Shown in pieces: positions 1 through 8,556 of a stretch of DNA of 34,395 bases. The stretch is taken from positions 1-34,395 of the forward strand of contig CAZPWQ010000023.1 in NCBI GenBank assembly GCA_964590495.1. Reading direction: 5' to 3'. Position 1 is the first letter of the stretch. Every line of letters begins with the position of its first letter. The position numbers were made by a program, and so were the translations under genes. The stretch is from CAZPWQ01 sp964590495 (GTDB lineage: Bacteria; Bacteroidota; Rhodothermia; Balneolales; Balneolaceae). The notes under the pieces are model-generated. The model had not been told where the DNA came from. It was given only the letters and a program-made list of their open reading frames with translations, and did no database searches.

Positions 1-48
1 GTAGGTCCCGCAAATAATGCAACACCATTACCACTGAATTAACATACG

Positions 49-86
49 AGGCACTGAGGACACGAAGCTAAGTGTTCTCAGTGCCT
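49..86 (-). terminator. Hairpin downstream of the stress-protein gene
   Basis: AGGCACTGAG at 49-58 pairs perfectly with CTCAGTGCCT at 77-86 across an 18-nt loop, 13 bases beyond the stop codon of the universal stress gene. No T-tract follows on the minus strand, so a factor-independent terminator is only a guess. The loop and arm resemble the 'cttcgtgtcctcagtgcct' type of intergenic sequence common in many genomes, so it may equally be a dispersed repeat. Confidence 0.3.
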
Positions 87-99
87 TAGTGATTCTCGG

Positions 100-1092
100 T
101 TACTTTTTCTTTTCCAGCAGATCTTTGGGTGGTTTTACCGTCACGACCGGAAGATTCAAATGCTGTGCTACCTGTTCCGTAGTTGAGCCGAGGAAGAGAT
201 GTGCAAATCCACTGTACCCGTGTGTTCCCATGACAACCAAATCGGCGTTTTCGGCGGCGTATTCTTCGATTCCATGATGTGCCGATACATCTTTTTCTAT
301 TATGGTATGAAGATTAATCGTTTGACTGGAGGCTTCTTCCACAATCTCAAGCTGATCTTCAAAAGATACTTCACCGCGTTGGATCCTGATGGTATCCATA
401 TTGTTATCAATCAAATAGTCTTTCAGTTTTTCTATAACAGCTTCATATTTTATCTCTTCCTGGGTATGCACTTTATCTCTGCCGGGTTCCTCAATACCCG
501 CTCCATACAATTCCGCAACATGAAAAAGGGTGATTTCAGCTGCATATACCTGTGCCAGTGAAAAGGCCACAGGTATCGCCGAAAAAGAGACCGGTGAGCC
601 GTCTGTCGGTAAAAGAATTCTTTTGAATCCGCCTGAACCGAGTCCTTTATCTACTGTGAAGACAGGAATCTCCGAATAGCGGATTACTTTTTCTGTGGTT
701 GTCCCCCGTAACAGATCGGATCCGTGTTTCCCGCGGGTTGCCATGACGATCAGGTCGTGACCTTTTGATTTGGCAACCTCTGTTATTGCATGAGATGGTT
801 TCCGGTCGATCTTTGTAATAGCCTCGCCTTTGAAATCCTCTTCAATATAATCCTTCATAATTTCTTTAAGGCGATGTTTTGCTTCTTTTTGGGCCGTAGG
901 ATATAAATCACCATCATCCAGGGGTACACCTAACCTGGACAGACTTTCATTAAAATATTGCAAGGTGGGAATCACATGCATGAAATCTATTGTGGCACCA
1001 TATTTTTTTGCGACTTCCTGGGCATGAGTATAAGCAGCTATTGCATTTTCTGAAAAATCTGTCGGTACCAGTATTCTTTTAAATTTTTTCAT
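100..1092 (-). CDS. Tandem universal stress protein (two UspA domains)
   Basis: A 330-residue cytoplasmic protein made of two Usp domains, roughly residues 4-150 and 155-320. Each opens with a 'KRILVPTD' or 'KRILLPTD' strand typical of the family. The second domain has a complete ATP-binding motif, G-TH-G-nine residues-G-S, at residues 289-303. In the first domain the matching stretch (ATRGKHGSDLLRGT) has Ala for the first Gly and one fewer spacer residue, so nucleotide binding may rest mainly on domain two. Usp proteins help cells survive starvation, oxidative or energy stress; the ligand and partner here cannot be read from sequence. The gene lies 39 bp after the DUF368 gene on the same strand and is probably co-transcribed with it. 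Confidence 0.93.
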   Translation of the reverse strand: MKKFKRILVPTDFSENAIAAYTHAQEVAKKYGATIDFMHVIPTLQYFNESLSRLGVPLDDGDLYPTAQKEAKHRLKEIMKDYIEEDFKGEAITKIDRKPSHAITEVAKSKGHDLIVMATRGKHGSDLLRGTTTEKVIRYSEIPVFTVDKGLGSGGFKRILLPTDGSPVSFSAIPVAFSLAQVYAAEITLFHVAELYGAGIEEPGRDKVHTQEEIKYEAVIEKLKDYLIDNNMDTIRIQRGEVSFEDQLEIVEEASSQTINLHTIIEKDVSAHHGIEEYAAENADLVVMGTHGYSGFAHLFLGSTTEQVAQHLNLPVVTVKPPKDLLEKKK

Positions 1093-1131
1093 AGTAGCTT
1101 CTGCATTAATCTTTAATAAATAAAAATTACA

Positions 1132-2256
1132 TTATTCCTTATCTCTCAGATAATCAAGTCCTACCACCATTAAAAGTCCAATACTCATGCCAATAATTCC
1201 ACTCCAGAAGTGATCGGTCCGTGCCCCTTCTACCGTGACATAAGGAATATATGGATCTGATTGTATAAGCTTCTGTTTTACCGTTTGAAGTTCAACTCCC
1301 TTAGGATTACCCGCATTATCACTTTTTATAATCTCCCCCAGGCGTTCAAATTCAGGTTGTTGTTTATCCGGCGGATCTTCGCGCAACTCCCCGGCTTTCG
1401 GACTGTTATATTCAATAACCTCTTGTTTGGTTACAATCTCCCTGTATTCCCGGTCCTGGTAAGGCCAGATGACATACAGAGACCCAATCAGAAAACCGAT
1501 CAATACAGCCAGCGTTTGGGCTTCATAGCGTTCGAGCAGCCACGACAAAGCCCGTGAGAACAGAGCCAGACCGAATACAGCACCAATGACAAACGGAAAT
1601 AAAGTAATCAGCGCCGAACCAGTATCTGGCGATCCTATCTTTCCCAGTTCCGTTAAAATAAAGTCATATTTCTGAAGGATAAGAAGAATATAAGAACCGG
1701 AGATCCCCGGCAGTATCATTGCACAGATTGCGACGGAGCCGCTGAAAAAGATGTACCAAACCGTTTCCGGAGTATCCGTCGGCACCAGCGTGACCACCCA
1801 GAACCCCACAACCGTACCGATAAGAACCATCGCTCCCTCAATCCAGCTGAACTGCTCCAATTCTTTTGCCAGAATATAGATAGAACCGACGATAAGCCCG
1901 AAGAATAAACCGTAGATAAGCTCCGGATCGGAGAACATATACACCTGAAGCGGTACAACTTTTGTAAAAAAGATAACGGCTGTCATTATCCCCGACAACA
2001 GCATTGCCATAAACTTCCAGTGAACGGCCGATAAAGCGCTCTTCCACCTGAAACGGAAAAGCTGTATAAAAAAATTCTTCCCAAAACTCTTGATGGCATT
2101 AATCAGACGGGCATAGATGCCGACAATAAGCGCCATGGTGCCACCGCTGACCCCGGGGACTATATCAGCTGAGCCCATCAGGAAACCTTTAATCAGCAGG
2201 AACGGCCATTCATTCCATGAAGTCTTATCTCGGAAGTTATCGTTGCTTTCTGACAA
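1132..2256 (-). CDS. DUF368 family membrane protein, probable undecaprenyl-phosphate translocase (PopT-like)
   Basis: A 374-residue polytopic inner-membrane protein. The N-terminal 'GSADIVPGVSGGTMALIVG' (about residues 28-46) and the later 'ILPGISGSYILLIL' (about 181-194) are the paired signatures of DUF368. Members of this family (PopT) are reported to return undecaprenyl phosphate across the membrane for wall and O-antigen synthesis; applying that here is by homology. Between the last two membrane segments there is a hydrophilic stretch of about 85 residues (roughly 268-350), longer than I expect for the family. The start codon is TTG at 2256; the next in-frame Met would remove part of the first signature. 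It is followed at 39 bp by the stress-protein gene. Confidence 0.88.
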   Translation of the reverse strand: MSESNDNFRDKTSWNEWPFLLIKGFLMGSADIVPGVSGGTMALIVGIYARLINAIKSFGKNFFIQLFRFRWKSALSAVHWKFMAMLLSGIMTAVIFFTKVVPLQVYMFSDPELIYGLFFGLIVGSIYILAKELEQFSWIEGAMVLIGTVVGFWVVTLVPTDTPETVWYIFFSGSVAICAMILPGISGSYILLILQKYDFILTELGKIGSPDTGSALITLFPFVIGAVFGLALFSRALSWLLERYEAQTLAVLIGFLIGSLYVIWPYQDREYREIVTKQEVIEYNSPKAGELREDPPDKQQPEFERLGEIIKSDNAGNPKGVELQTVKQKLIQSDPYIPYVTVEGARTDHFWSGIIGMSIGLLMVVGLDYLRDKE

Positions 2257-2268
2257 ACGGTTGACCAG

Positions 2269-2303
2269 GAATTAGAATTACGAATTACGATTTACGAATA
2301 ATA
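2269..2303. repeat. Heptanucleotide tandem repeat (AATTACG-like)
   Basis: Five consecutive 7-bp units, gaattag-aattacg-aattacg-atttacg-aataata, lie in the 108-bp gap between the DUF368 and pcm genes. Only the middle units are near-identical. The 7-bp period matches that of other arrays in this window. Confidence 0.6.
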
Positions 2304-2364
2304 ATATTTGATCTTCTGGTAAGAAAGAAACGACAGGTATGTTTTTCATTCTTTATTCTTAATC

Positions 2365-3042
2365 CTAACTACCCTTATCCTTCCACCCCTTTTCACCGAT
2401 CAGCGGTACAAACTTGAAATCACTGTACTGTTCCTTTTCAATTTCCCCTTCCCGGATTTTGATCAGACGTATCATTTCCTGCCGGTTTTCATCCCCGATA
2501 GGTACAACCAGGCGTCCGTTTACATTTAATTGTTTAACAAGATCTTCCGGTACGACCGGTGCACCGGCAGTAACCACAATTGCATCATAGGGAGCATACG
2601 CGGACCAGCCGACCGTACCGTCTCCCAGTTTAAGCTGCACCGAATATCCCAGTTCGCGTAGCGTCGCCCGTGCTTTTTCGTACAGTTCTTCAATACGCTC
2701 TATGCTGTAGACTTCAGCGCCAAGTTCACAAAGAATTGCCGCCTGGTATCCAGATCCCGTACCGATTTCGAGTACTTTTTCTCCCGGTTTCGCCTCCAGC
2801 AACTCCGTCTGCCTTGCAACGGTAAACGGCTGGGAAATCGTCTGGCGCTTTCCAATCGGCAACGCGGTATCTTTATAGGCCTTGTCCTGCAGAGCCGTAT
2901 CAACAAAAACATGACGCGGTACAATGCTGAAAGCTTCCAAAACCCGTTCATCTCTTATGCCCTTCGTTTCAAGGATATTGACGAGCTGATTCCTGCGTTG
3001 CTTGAATTTTGGATTATTTGAACCGGATTTCCAATTAAACAT
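2365..3042 (-). CDS. pcm: Protein-L-isoaspartate O-methyltransferase
   Basis: Transfers a methyl group from S-adenosylmethionine to L-isoaspartyl residues, starting repair of aged proteins. The 225-residue length fits the family. The PIMT signature 'LPIGKRQTISQPFTVA' (61-76) contains the conserved Ser70, and the SAM-binding motif I 'VLEIGTGSGYQAA' lies at 90-102, followed by an acidic residue in 'VYSIERIEEL'. The ATG start at 3042 faces the AsmA-like gene across a divergent spacer of about 140 bp. The DUF368 gene lies 108 bp downstream with a short tandem repeat between them, so co-transcription is possible but not evident. Confidence 0.96.
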   Translation of the reverse strand: MFNWKSGSNNPKFKQRRNQLVNILETKGIRDERVLEAFSIVPRHVFVDTALQDKAYKDTALPIGKRQTISQPFTVARQTELLEAKPGEKVLEIGTGSGYQAAILCELGAEVYSIERIEELYEKARATLRELGYSVQLKLGDGTVGWSAYAPYDAIVVTAGAPVVPEDLVKQLNVNGRLVVPIGDENRQEMIRLIKIREGEIEKEQYSDFKFVPLIGEKGWKDKGS

Positions 3043-3184
3043 ATTTTAAAATGCTGTTAGCTGGCTATTGACTGTGCATCGTAACATAAGGAACTTGATA
3101 TAATTATAGTGATTTTTATTGTATCCTGTCATCATAAGAAAAAGTATTTTATGTTATAAACATACCTTCACCAAAGAGAATTCT

Positions 3185-6100
3185 ATGAAAACGTTTTTAA
3201 AAGTCGTTGCAGCTGTTCTGGTGGTATTTATTGTTATCGGAATAGGATTGAACCTGTATTTTACTGATGAACGCCTCAAACAAACCATTATGCCTTATGT
3301 GAATGAGGCTGTGGATCGTCCGGTAGAAGTTGAATCAATGTCACTGACATTCTTCAGAACCTTTCCCAGGCCGGGGCTTAACATTAAAAATCTCAGTATT
3401 CCCGGCGAGCAGGAAGGCGATACCCTGCTGGCCCTCGATGAACTTGTTACGGCTGTTGAATTGTGGCCGCTGCTGAGTAATACTGTGAATATCTCTGAAA
3501 TCAGCCTGAACCGGCCGCGTTTCACCTATATTATTAATGCCGACAGTACTACCAATATCGATTTCCTGCTGGAGGAAACGGAAGCTGAGGAAGACACAAC
3601 GGAAGGGTATACCGTTAACATTCCATATTTTGAAGTTACCAACGGTGATTTCGGCTACATCGATGCCACATCCAATACCGATGTGCGGATGTCCGGTTTT
3701 AACGCGGATATTTCGCTTTCATATGATGAATTAATTTCCAGCTCGATAGACCTGGAAATCGGCGGACTTTCAGCTTCGGTCGACGGTTCCTCATATGTTG
3801 ATGAACTGCCGTTGAGCCTCTCACAGATATCTACTATCAATATGGATGATGAGACAGTCACACTGGAGGAAGGTACCTTCGGCATTCGCGGACTGGCTCT
3901 TAATTTATCGGGTACAATATCTGAATGGAGCACAACACCGGTAGTAGATCTCAGTTTTAATTCGTCCTCGGACAATTTCGGAGAACTGCTTCGCCTCGTG
4001 CCAGAGGAATACGAATCGCATGTCGAAGGACTGGAAACTGAAGGAAGCCTGGCCCTGAATGGTTCTGTAAAAGGAGCTGTGGGCGGAGAGGAACTTCCGT
4101 CATTTAATGCATCCGTGGAGATTACAGACGGCTATTTAAAGAATCCCGATCTACCACAGCCGGTACAGGATATTCAGCTGAGATTGAAAGCCGACAATAG
4201 CCTGGTAACCATAGAAACCTTCACGGCCAATGCCGGAGAAAACAACCTGGACGTATCCGGAGAACTTCATGATCCGCTGGAAGAAAATGGAGCGTTTACG
4301 CTTAACCTGGATGGAAATGTAAATCTTTCGACCGTTAACCAGTTTTACGATATCACCGAATTCGACCTTGAACAGCTGGAAGGTCAGTTGACGATGGATG
4401 CCGAAGCCAATGGGAACCGCGAGGAGCCGGAAAATGCGTCGTTTGATGCCGTATTCAATCTGACTAATGGTTCTATTAAGTACATCGACGTTCCCCGTGC
4501 TGTCGAAAATATAAACATCGATGCCACGGCAAACCAGGACTTGATCACTATCAACAGTATGAATCTGGAGGCTGCTCAAAATACATTCTCCATGAAGGGA
4601 ACAGTCAGTCGTCCGCTTGACGAAGCCAACAGGGCTGTAGATCTGAATACCAACCTGAAATTTGACCTGGCAACCATCAAGGATTTTTATCCCATCAGTG
4701 AAGATACACTCAAAATGAGCGGCGTTCTGACTGCACAAGCCAATCTTAAAGGTAAAGCAGATCAGATCGAACGCTCTGTCCAAAGCGGCAGTGTTAATCT
4801 GACAAATGGAGTAATTGAATATGAAGAACTCGGCAAACCATTCCGTGATATTACACTTGAATCAACTCTTCAGGGTAACCGGCTGACAATAGGAAAGGCA
4901 AGTTTCATAACCGGCCAGAATAATCTGTATGCTTCAGGTTATATCACCGATTATCTCAGTGATAATCCGGCAATTAATATCACTTTGAGGGGCGACGCGA
5001 AACTGGACGAAATAGCCAATTACTACGACCTGCGTCCCACCATTGAAAAACTTACCGGTGATGCCAACCTGAACCTGACGGTCGAAGGGAATGTCGACAA
5101 TCCCGGAGAAATGGCTTTTAACGGAAATATGAGTATGCAAAATGCTTCCATGGAGGGCGATTCCCTCGTCCAGCCCGTCAGTGATCTTAACGGAAAACTT
5201 AATCTCACACCTCAAAAAGCAACGCTCGAATCCCTGCAGTTCCAGCTGGGCGAATCGGACATCTCTCTCAGCGGTTCTCTGGCAAGTTACATGGAATACC
5301 TAAAAGAGAGTGGAGAGCGTCAGTCAACACCACACCTGACCGGCTCCTACTCCAGCAGTTTCCTAAACCTTGATGAACTCATCGACTGGGAAGAAGAAAC
5401 CTCAGATGAGCCGATCCCTATTGAACTTCCCGAATTAACAAGTTCGGTTAACGCAGAAATATCAGAAATGCTGATCACCGGTGTTACCATGAACAACCTG
5501 AAGGCCAGTGCCGGCACCACTCCCAAACAAATAAAACTTGATAAAGCTACGGTCGAACTGTTTGAAGGACGTGCAAACGGATCGTTTGTCTGGGACGTGC
5601 CGCAGCCTGACCGAACTACCATTACCTTTAAAGGATCACTGGAAAACCTGCAGGCGGAATCTTTCTTTGATGAATACCAGATTCTGGGTGAAAAAAGCAA
5701 TTTTCACGAATATGTTTCAGGTGCATTCAGTGCCGATGTGGATTATAATTCAGAGCTGGATGTTTTTCTTGAACCGCAGATCGAAACAACGGTAATGAGC
5801 GGCAGTTTCGGTATGACAAAGGCACGGCTTAAAGGACATCCCCTGCAGGTAACCATAGCTGATTTTTTAAAAAGAGATGAACTGAAGAATGTGGCGCTGG
5901 ATGAATGGAAAAGTACATTTACAGTCGAAGACAGCGAGCTTGCGATTAAAGACCTTCGCCTGACCAGCAGTGATATCGGTATGGAAATGAACGGCACGCA
6001 GCACCTGGTCGAAGAGACCATCAATTATCAAATGAAACTGTTTCTGCCGGAGCGTTTTAAGGGAACCATCGCTTCCGTTATAACCAAACAGGCAGCCGAA

Positions 6101-6271
6101 GCATTAACTCAGGATAATGGTACTATAGTAGTGCCATTACGCATCAGGGGTACGCATGAAAATCCGACGGTTACTCCCGACCAGGAAGCCATAGCGCCGA
6201 TCGTTAAAGAATTTCTTAAAAATAAGGCGGGGAATGTTATCAAGAACCTGTTCGGTGGCGATGATAATTGA
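3185..6271 (+). CDS. AsmA-like envelope protein
   Basis: A large protein (1028 residues from the chosen start) with one N-terminal membrane segment at about residues 4-24 followed by a long periplasmic part rich in beta-strand repeats of the type 'N(L)xxSGxL...P', as in AsmA/TamB-like lipid-transfer proteins. Segments such as 'GSIKYIDVPRAVENINIDA', 'NGVIEYEELGKPFRDITLES' and 'ASMEGDSLVQPVSDLNGKL' recur at intervals and suggest internal repeats of one module. The C-terminal part (about 760-1020) resembles the AsmA C-terminal domain. The ATG at 3185 is preferred over one at 3119, which would put 22 odd residues before the membrane anchor. Likely role: moving phospholipid or maintaining the outer membrane; specificity is not visible. 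It is monocistronic, as far as spacing tells. Confidence 0.88.
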   Translation: MKTFLKVVAAVLVVFIVIGIGLNLYFTDERLKQTIMPYVNEAVDRPVEVESMSLTFFRTFPRPGLNIKNLSIPGEQEGDTLLALDELVTAVELWPLLSNTVNISEISLNRPRFTYIINADSTTNIDFLLEETEAEEDTTEGYTVNIPYFEVTNGDFGYIDATSNTDVRMSGFNADISLSYDELISSSIDLEIGGLSASVDGSSYVDELPLSLSQISTINMDDETVTLEEGTFGIRGLALNLSGTISEWSTTPVVDLSFNSSSDNFGELLRLVPEEYESHVEGLETEGSLALNGSVKGAVGGEELPSFNASVEITDGYLKNPDLPQPVQDIQLRLKADNSLVTIETFTANAGENNLDVSGELHDPLEENGAFTLNLDGNVNLSTVNQFYDITEFDLEQLEGQLTMDAEANGNREEPENASFDAVFNLTNGSIKYIDVPRAVENINIDATANQDLITINSMNLEAAQNTFSMKGTVSRPLDEANRAVDLNTNLKFDLATIKDFYPISEDTLKMSGVLTAQANLKGKADQIERSVQSGSVNLTNGVIEYEELGKPFRDITLESTLQGNRLTIGKASFITGQNNLYASGYITDYLSDNPAINITLRGDAKLDEIANYYDLRPTIEKLTGDANLNLTVEGNVDNPGEMAFNGNMSMQNASMEGDSLVQPVSDLNGKLNLTPQKATLESLQFQLGESDISLSGSLASYMEYLKESGERQSTPHLTGSYSSSFLNLDELIDWEEETSDEPIPIELPELTSSVNAEISEMLITGVTMNNLKASAGTTPKQIKLDKATVELFEGRANGSFVWDVPQPDRTTITFKGSLENLQAESFFDEYQILGEKSNFHEYVSGAFSADVDYNSELDVFLEPQIETTVMSGSFGMTKARLKGHPLQVTIADFLKRDELKNVALDEWKSTFTVEDSELAIKDLRLTSSDIGMEMNGTQHLVEETINYQMKLFLPERFKGTIASVITKQAAEALTQDNGTIVVPLRIRGTHENPTVTPDQEAIAPIVKEFLKNKAGNVIKNLFGGDDN

Positions 6272-6333
6272 AACCCAGATCCTTATCCGATGGGATACTA
6301 TGTTACAGATAAGCCAGCACTCACTGCCCCCAT

Positions 6334-6353
6334 GGCAAGCGTGGACGCTTGCC
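6334..6353. repeat. Short hairpin with TGGA loop
   Basis: GGCAAGCG (6334-6341), TGGA, CGCTTGCC (6346-6353): a perfect 8-bp stem with a 4-nt loop, 62 bp beyond the AsmA-like stop codon. No T-run follows. The core GCGTGGACGC with the same loop recurs at 15958-15981. Confidence 0.7.
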
Positions 6354-6403
6354 AGAGCCATTTAACCTGATATATGTTTTGGATTATCTTCGGTTTTCCC
6401 CCA

Positions 6404-6466
6404 GCATCCAGCATCTGGTATCCGGCATCCGGTATCCCGCATCTGGCATCTGGCATCCAGCATCCG
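6404..6466. repeat. Heptanucleotide tandem array, nine units of GYATCYN
   Basis: Nine uninterrupted 7-bp units: gcatcca, gcatctg, gtatccg, gcatccg, gtatccc, gcatctg, gcatctg, gcatcca, gcatccg. All nine share G-Y-A-T-C-Y, and the period never slips. It sits 37 bp upstream of the adenosyltransferase start codon. The form resembles the short tandemly repeated repetitive (STRR) sequences of heptanucleotide period known in cyanobacteria; any function here is unknown. Confidence 0.9.
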
Positions 6467-6503
6467 TACTTTGGGTTCTTGAAAAATCTTAAAACTCATT
6501 GCT

Positions 6504-7046
6504 ATGAAAATATATACCAGGAAAGGAGACTCGGGAGAAACCTCGCTGTTCGGAGGACAGCGTGTTTCGAAATCGGCCGAACGCATCGGGGCCTATGGAA
6601 CGGTAGACGAACTGAATTCGGTAGTGGGACTGGCTGCAAGTTATGATCTTTCTGATAAAGGTTCCGAACTGCTTCGCAAAGTCCAGGAAATGTTGTTTGT
6701 GTTGGGAGCTGATCTGGCGACTCCCCCCTCTTCCAAAACAAGGATTGAGCGTATTGGGAAAAAAGAAACTGAATTCCTGGAACAGGCTATCGATGAAATG
6801 GAGCAGGGTCTGGAACCGCTAAAGAATTTTGTACTGCCCGGCGGATCTCAGCCCGGAGCTACTTTGCATGTTGCCCGAACCGTATGCCGCAGGGCCGAAC
6901 GGGCCGCCGTTTCCTGTACGAAAGAAGACGAAATTTCGGATGAATCGATAAAATTTCTGAACAGGTTATCCGACTTCCTCTTTGTCATTGCCCGGTACGA
7001 GAACAAACAGGCAGGCACCAGGGAAGAAACCTGGAAAGGCAGCTGA
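6504..7046 (+). CDS. Cob(I)alamin / corrinoid adenosyltransferase, PduO type
   Basis: Transfers the adenosyl group of ATP to the cobalt of a reduced corrinoid, giving adenosylcobalamin for B12-dependent enzymes. The 180-residue protein starts with the PduO-type ATP-binding motif 'YTRKGDSGETSLFGG' (4-18) and continues with 'VDELNSVVG'. The C-terminal helices contain 'GATLHVARTVCRRAERA' and 'LNRLSDFLFVIARYEN', which carry the conserved Arg and Asn residues of the family. It is expected to be cytoplasmic and trimeric. No cobalamin riboswitch is apparent upstream; the spacer instead holds the heptamer array. Other B12 genes are absent from the window, so it may serve salvage of imported corrinoid. 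Confidence 0.94.
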   Translation: MKIYTRKGDSGETSLFGGQRVSKSAERIGAYGTVDELNSVVGLAASYDLSDKGSELLRKVQEMLFVLGADLATPPSSKTRIERIGKKETEFLEQAIDEMEQGLEPLKNFVLPGGSQPGATLHVARTVCRRAERAAVSCTKEDEISDESIKFLNRLSDFLFVIARYENKQAGTREETWKGS

Positions 7047-7048
7047 AA

Positions 7049-7076
7049 GTAGGCAGTTGGCGGTAGCAATAGGCGG
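7049..7076. repeat. Degenerate heptanucleotide repeat (GTAGGCA-like)
   Basis: Four 7-bp units, gtaggca-gttggcg-gtagcaa-taggcgg, begin two bases after the adenosyltransferase stop codon. The units are degenerate but keep period seven. A reverse-oriented relative reading about 'taggcagttggcag' is at 11918-11931. Confidence 0.5.
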
Positions 7077-7134
7077 GAGGTGCTGTAAATGCCAAATCAA
7101 TTTAGAACTTTAATTAAAGCTGATTATTAATAAC

Positions 7135-8478
7135 ATGGGACTAATGATCTCCGTCTCGGGTATCCGGGGCATATTTGGAACAGACCTTACACCGGAAAAC
7201 CTGACTCGTTTTACTGCAGCTTACGGATCGTGGCTTAAAGGTGGGAAAGTTGTAGTTGGGCGTGATACGAGGGTTACCGGGCAAATCTGTGAGGATATTG
7301 TCGTTTCGACTCTTCAATCGGTCGGCTGTGATGTGGTAAAAGTGGGTGTGGTTCCGACCCCTACGGTAGCGATGGGTGTGCTTAAACACAAGGCGAACGG
7401 CGGCATTATCATATCGGCCAGTCATAATCCCTCTGAATGGAATGCCCTGAAACTGCTTAACAGCAAAAGTGAGTTTCTTGATGCCGGTCAGGGTGAGGAG
7501 GTGATCGAAATCAGTGAAAATCAAAGTTATTCCTACAAGCAATATGAGGAAATCGGAAAAGTAACCACCGACGAAGAAGCACTTGATTATCACATTCAAA
7601 AAATCCTGGAGCTGCCTTATATCGACAGAGAGTTGATTGCCTCCAAAAATTATTCGGTGGCTATTGATCCGGTAAACGGGACAGGAGCTGTTGCCATGCC
7701 GGCTATGCTTAAAGCGCTTGGTATAGAGAAAATCCAATCTATTAATGATGAACCGAACGGCCGTTTTGCACATAACCCCGAACCTCTTCCCGAACACCTG
7801 GAGGATATCTGTGCAATGGTCAAAGAAAAGAGTTGTGATCTGGGTGTTGTCACCGACCCCGATGCAGATCGCCTGGCTCTGATCACAAACGAAGGCAATC
7901 TGTTTGGTGAAGAGTATACACAGGCTGCCGCTTTCGATTTTATGCTTGCCAATATAGCCGGTCCCTGCGCTACCAACCTTTCCTCTTCAAGAGTGGCGTC
8001 GGATGTGGCATCCAAATACGACCAGAAGTGCCACAGATCGGCTGTGGGTGAAATTAATGTGGTCAAAAAAATGCAGGAGGTTAATGCTGTCATCGGCGGC
8101 GAAGGCAACGGCGGAGTTATAAATCCCGATTTACATTACGGCCGGGATGCACTGGTTGGCATTGCAATGATCCTTCAGCTGCTGGCCGAACGTGATCTTA
8201 CGTCGGGAGAATATCGTAGCAGCCTGCCCGATTATTATATGCGTAAGGACAAGATCCAGCTTTCCGATATCGACGGTGATGCTGTTTTAAATAAAGTGAA
8301 AGAGATTTACAGGGAGTGCAATCCGGACACAACCGACGGTGTTAAAATTGATTTTGAAGAAGGCTGGGTTCATCTCCGTAAATCCAATACGGAGCCGATC
8401 ATACGCGTTTATTCGGAAGGGATAACCCTCCAAAAGGCTACCGAACTTACGAACAAGGTAAAAGAAGCCGTATTGTAG
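7135..8478 (+). CDS. glmM: Phosphoglucosamine mutase
   Basis: Interconverts glucosamine-6-phosphate and glucosamine-1-phosphate on the way to UDP-N-acetylglucosamine for peptidoglycan and lipopolysaccharide. The 447-residue protein has the four-domain phosphohexomutase layout. The phosphoserine loop 'ISASHNPSEWN' has Ser96 as the expected phosphorylated residue. The metal-binding loop is 'DPDADRLAL' (about 241-249), the sugar-binding loop 'GEGNGGVINP', and the C-terminal phosphate-binding loop 'RKSNTEPIIRVYSE'. A phosphomannomutase role cannot be ruled out within this superfamily, but the length and loop wording fit the GlmM-like proteins of Bacteroidota. It follows the adenosyltransferase by 88 bp, without functional connection. 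Confidence 0.9.
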   Translation: MGLMISVSGIRGIFGTDLTPENLTRFTAAYGSWLKGGKVVVGRDTRVTGQICEDIVVSTLQSVGCDVVKVGVVPTPTVAMGVLKHKANGGIIISASHNPSEWNALKLLNSKSEFLDAGQGEEVIEISENQSYSYKQYEEIGKVTTDEEALDYHIQKILELPYIDRELIASKNYSVAIDPVNGTGAVAMPAMLKALGIEKIQSINDEPNGRFAHNPEPLPEHLEDICAMVKEKSCDLGVVTDPDADRLALITNEGNLFGEEYTQAAAFDFMLANIAGPCATNLSSSRVASDVASKYDQKCHRSAVGEINVVKKMQEVNAVIGGEGNGGVINPDLHYGRDALVGIAMILQLLAERDLTSGEYRSSLPDYYMRKDKIQLSDIDGDAVLNKVKEIYRECNPDTTDGVKIDFEEGWVHLRKSNTEPIIRVYSEGITLQKATELTNKVKEAVL

Positions 8479-8482
8479 CAAA

Positions 8483-8513
8483 TTTTTTACTCTGACTTAC
8501 TTTCTTATATTTG
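8483..8513 (+). promoter_or_regulatory. Candidate promoter of the yicC-gmk-rpoZ-coaBC operon
   Basis: TATATTTG at 8506-8513 matches the Bacteroidota -7 consensus TAnnTTTG exactly. A T-run (8483-8488) lies about 17 bp upstream where the -33 element belongs, although it lacks the G of TTG. It is in the 78-bp gap after glmM and about 43 bp before the yicC start codon. Confidence 0.5.
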
Positions 8514-8556
8514 CCTCACTTGATGCAATAATTGTCATTCACGAAAGGGTAATACT

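Noticed and set aside
4151..4783. 210-residue frame antisense to the AsmA-like gene
   Set aside because: The sense frame continues uninterrupted as an AsmA-like protein; the antisense product lacks any recognisable motif and is a shadow.
6404..6466. Possible CRISPR array or cobalamin riboswitch before the adenosyltransferase gene
   Set aside because: The repeat unit is 7 bp with no spacers, and no B12-box or cobalamin-riboswitch fold is evident in the gap.
7141..7797. 218-residue frame antisense to glmM
   Set aside because: The sense strand encodes clear catalytic motifs of GlmM here; the antisense frame is a by-product of codon use.
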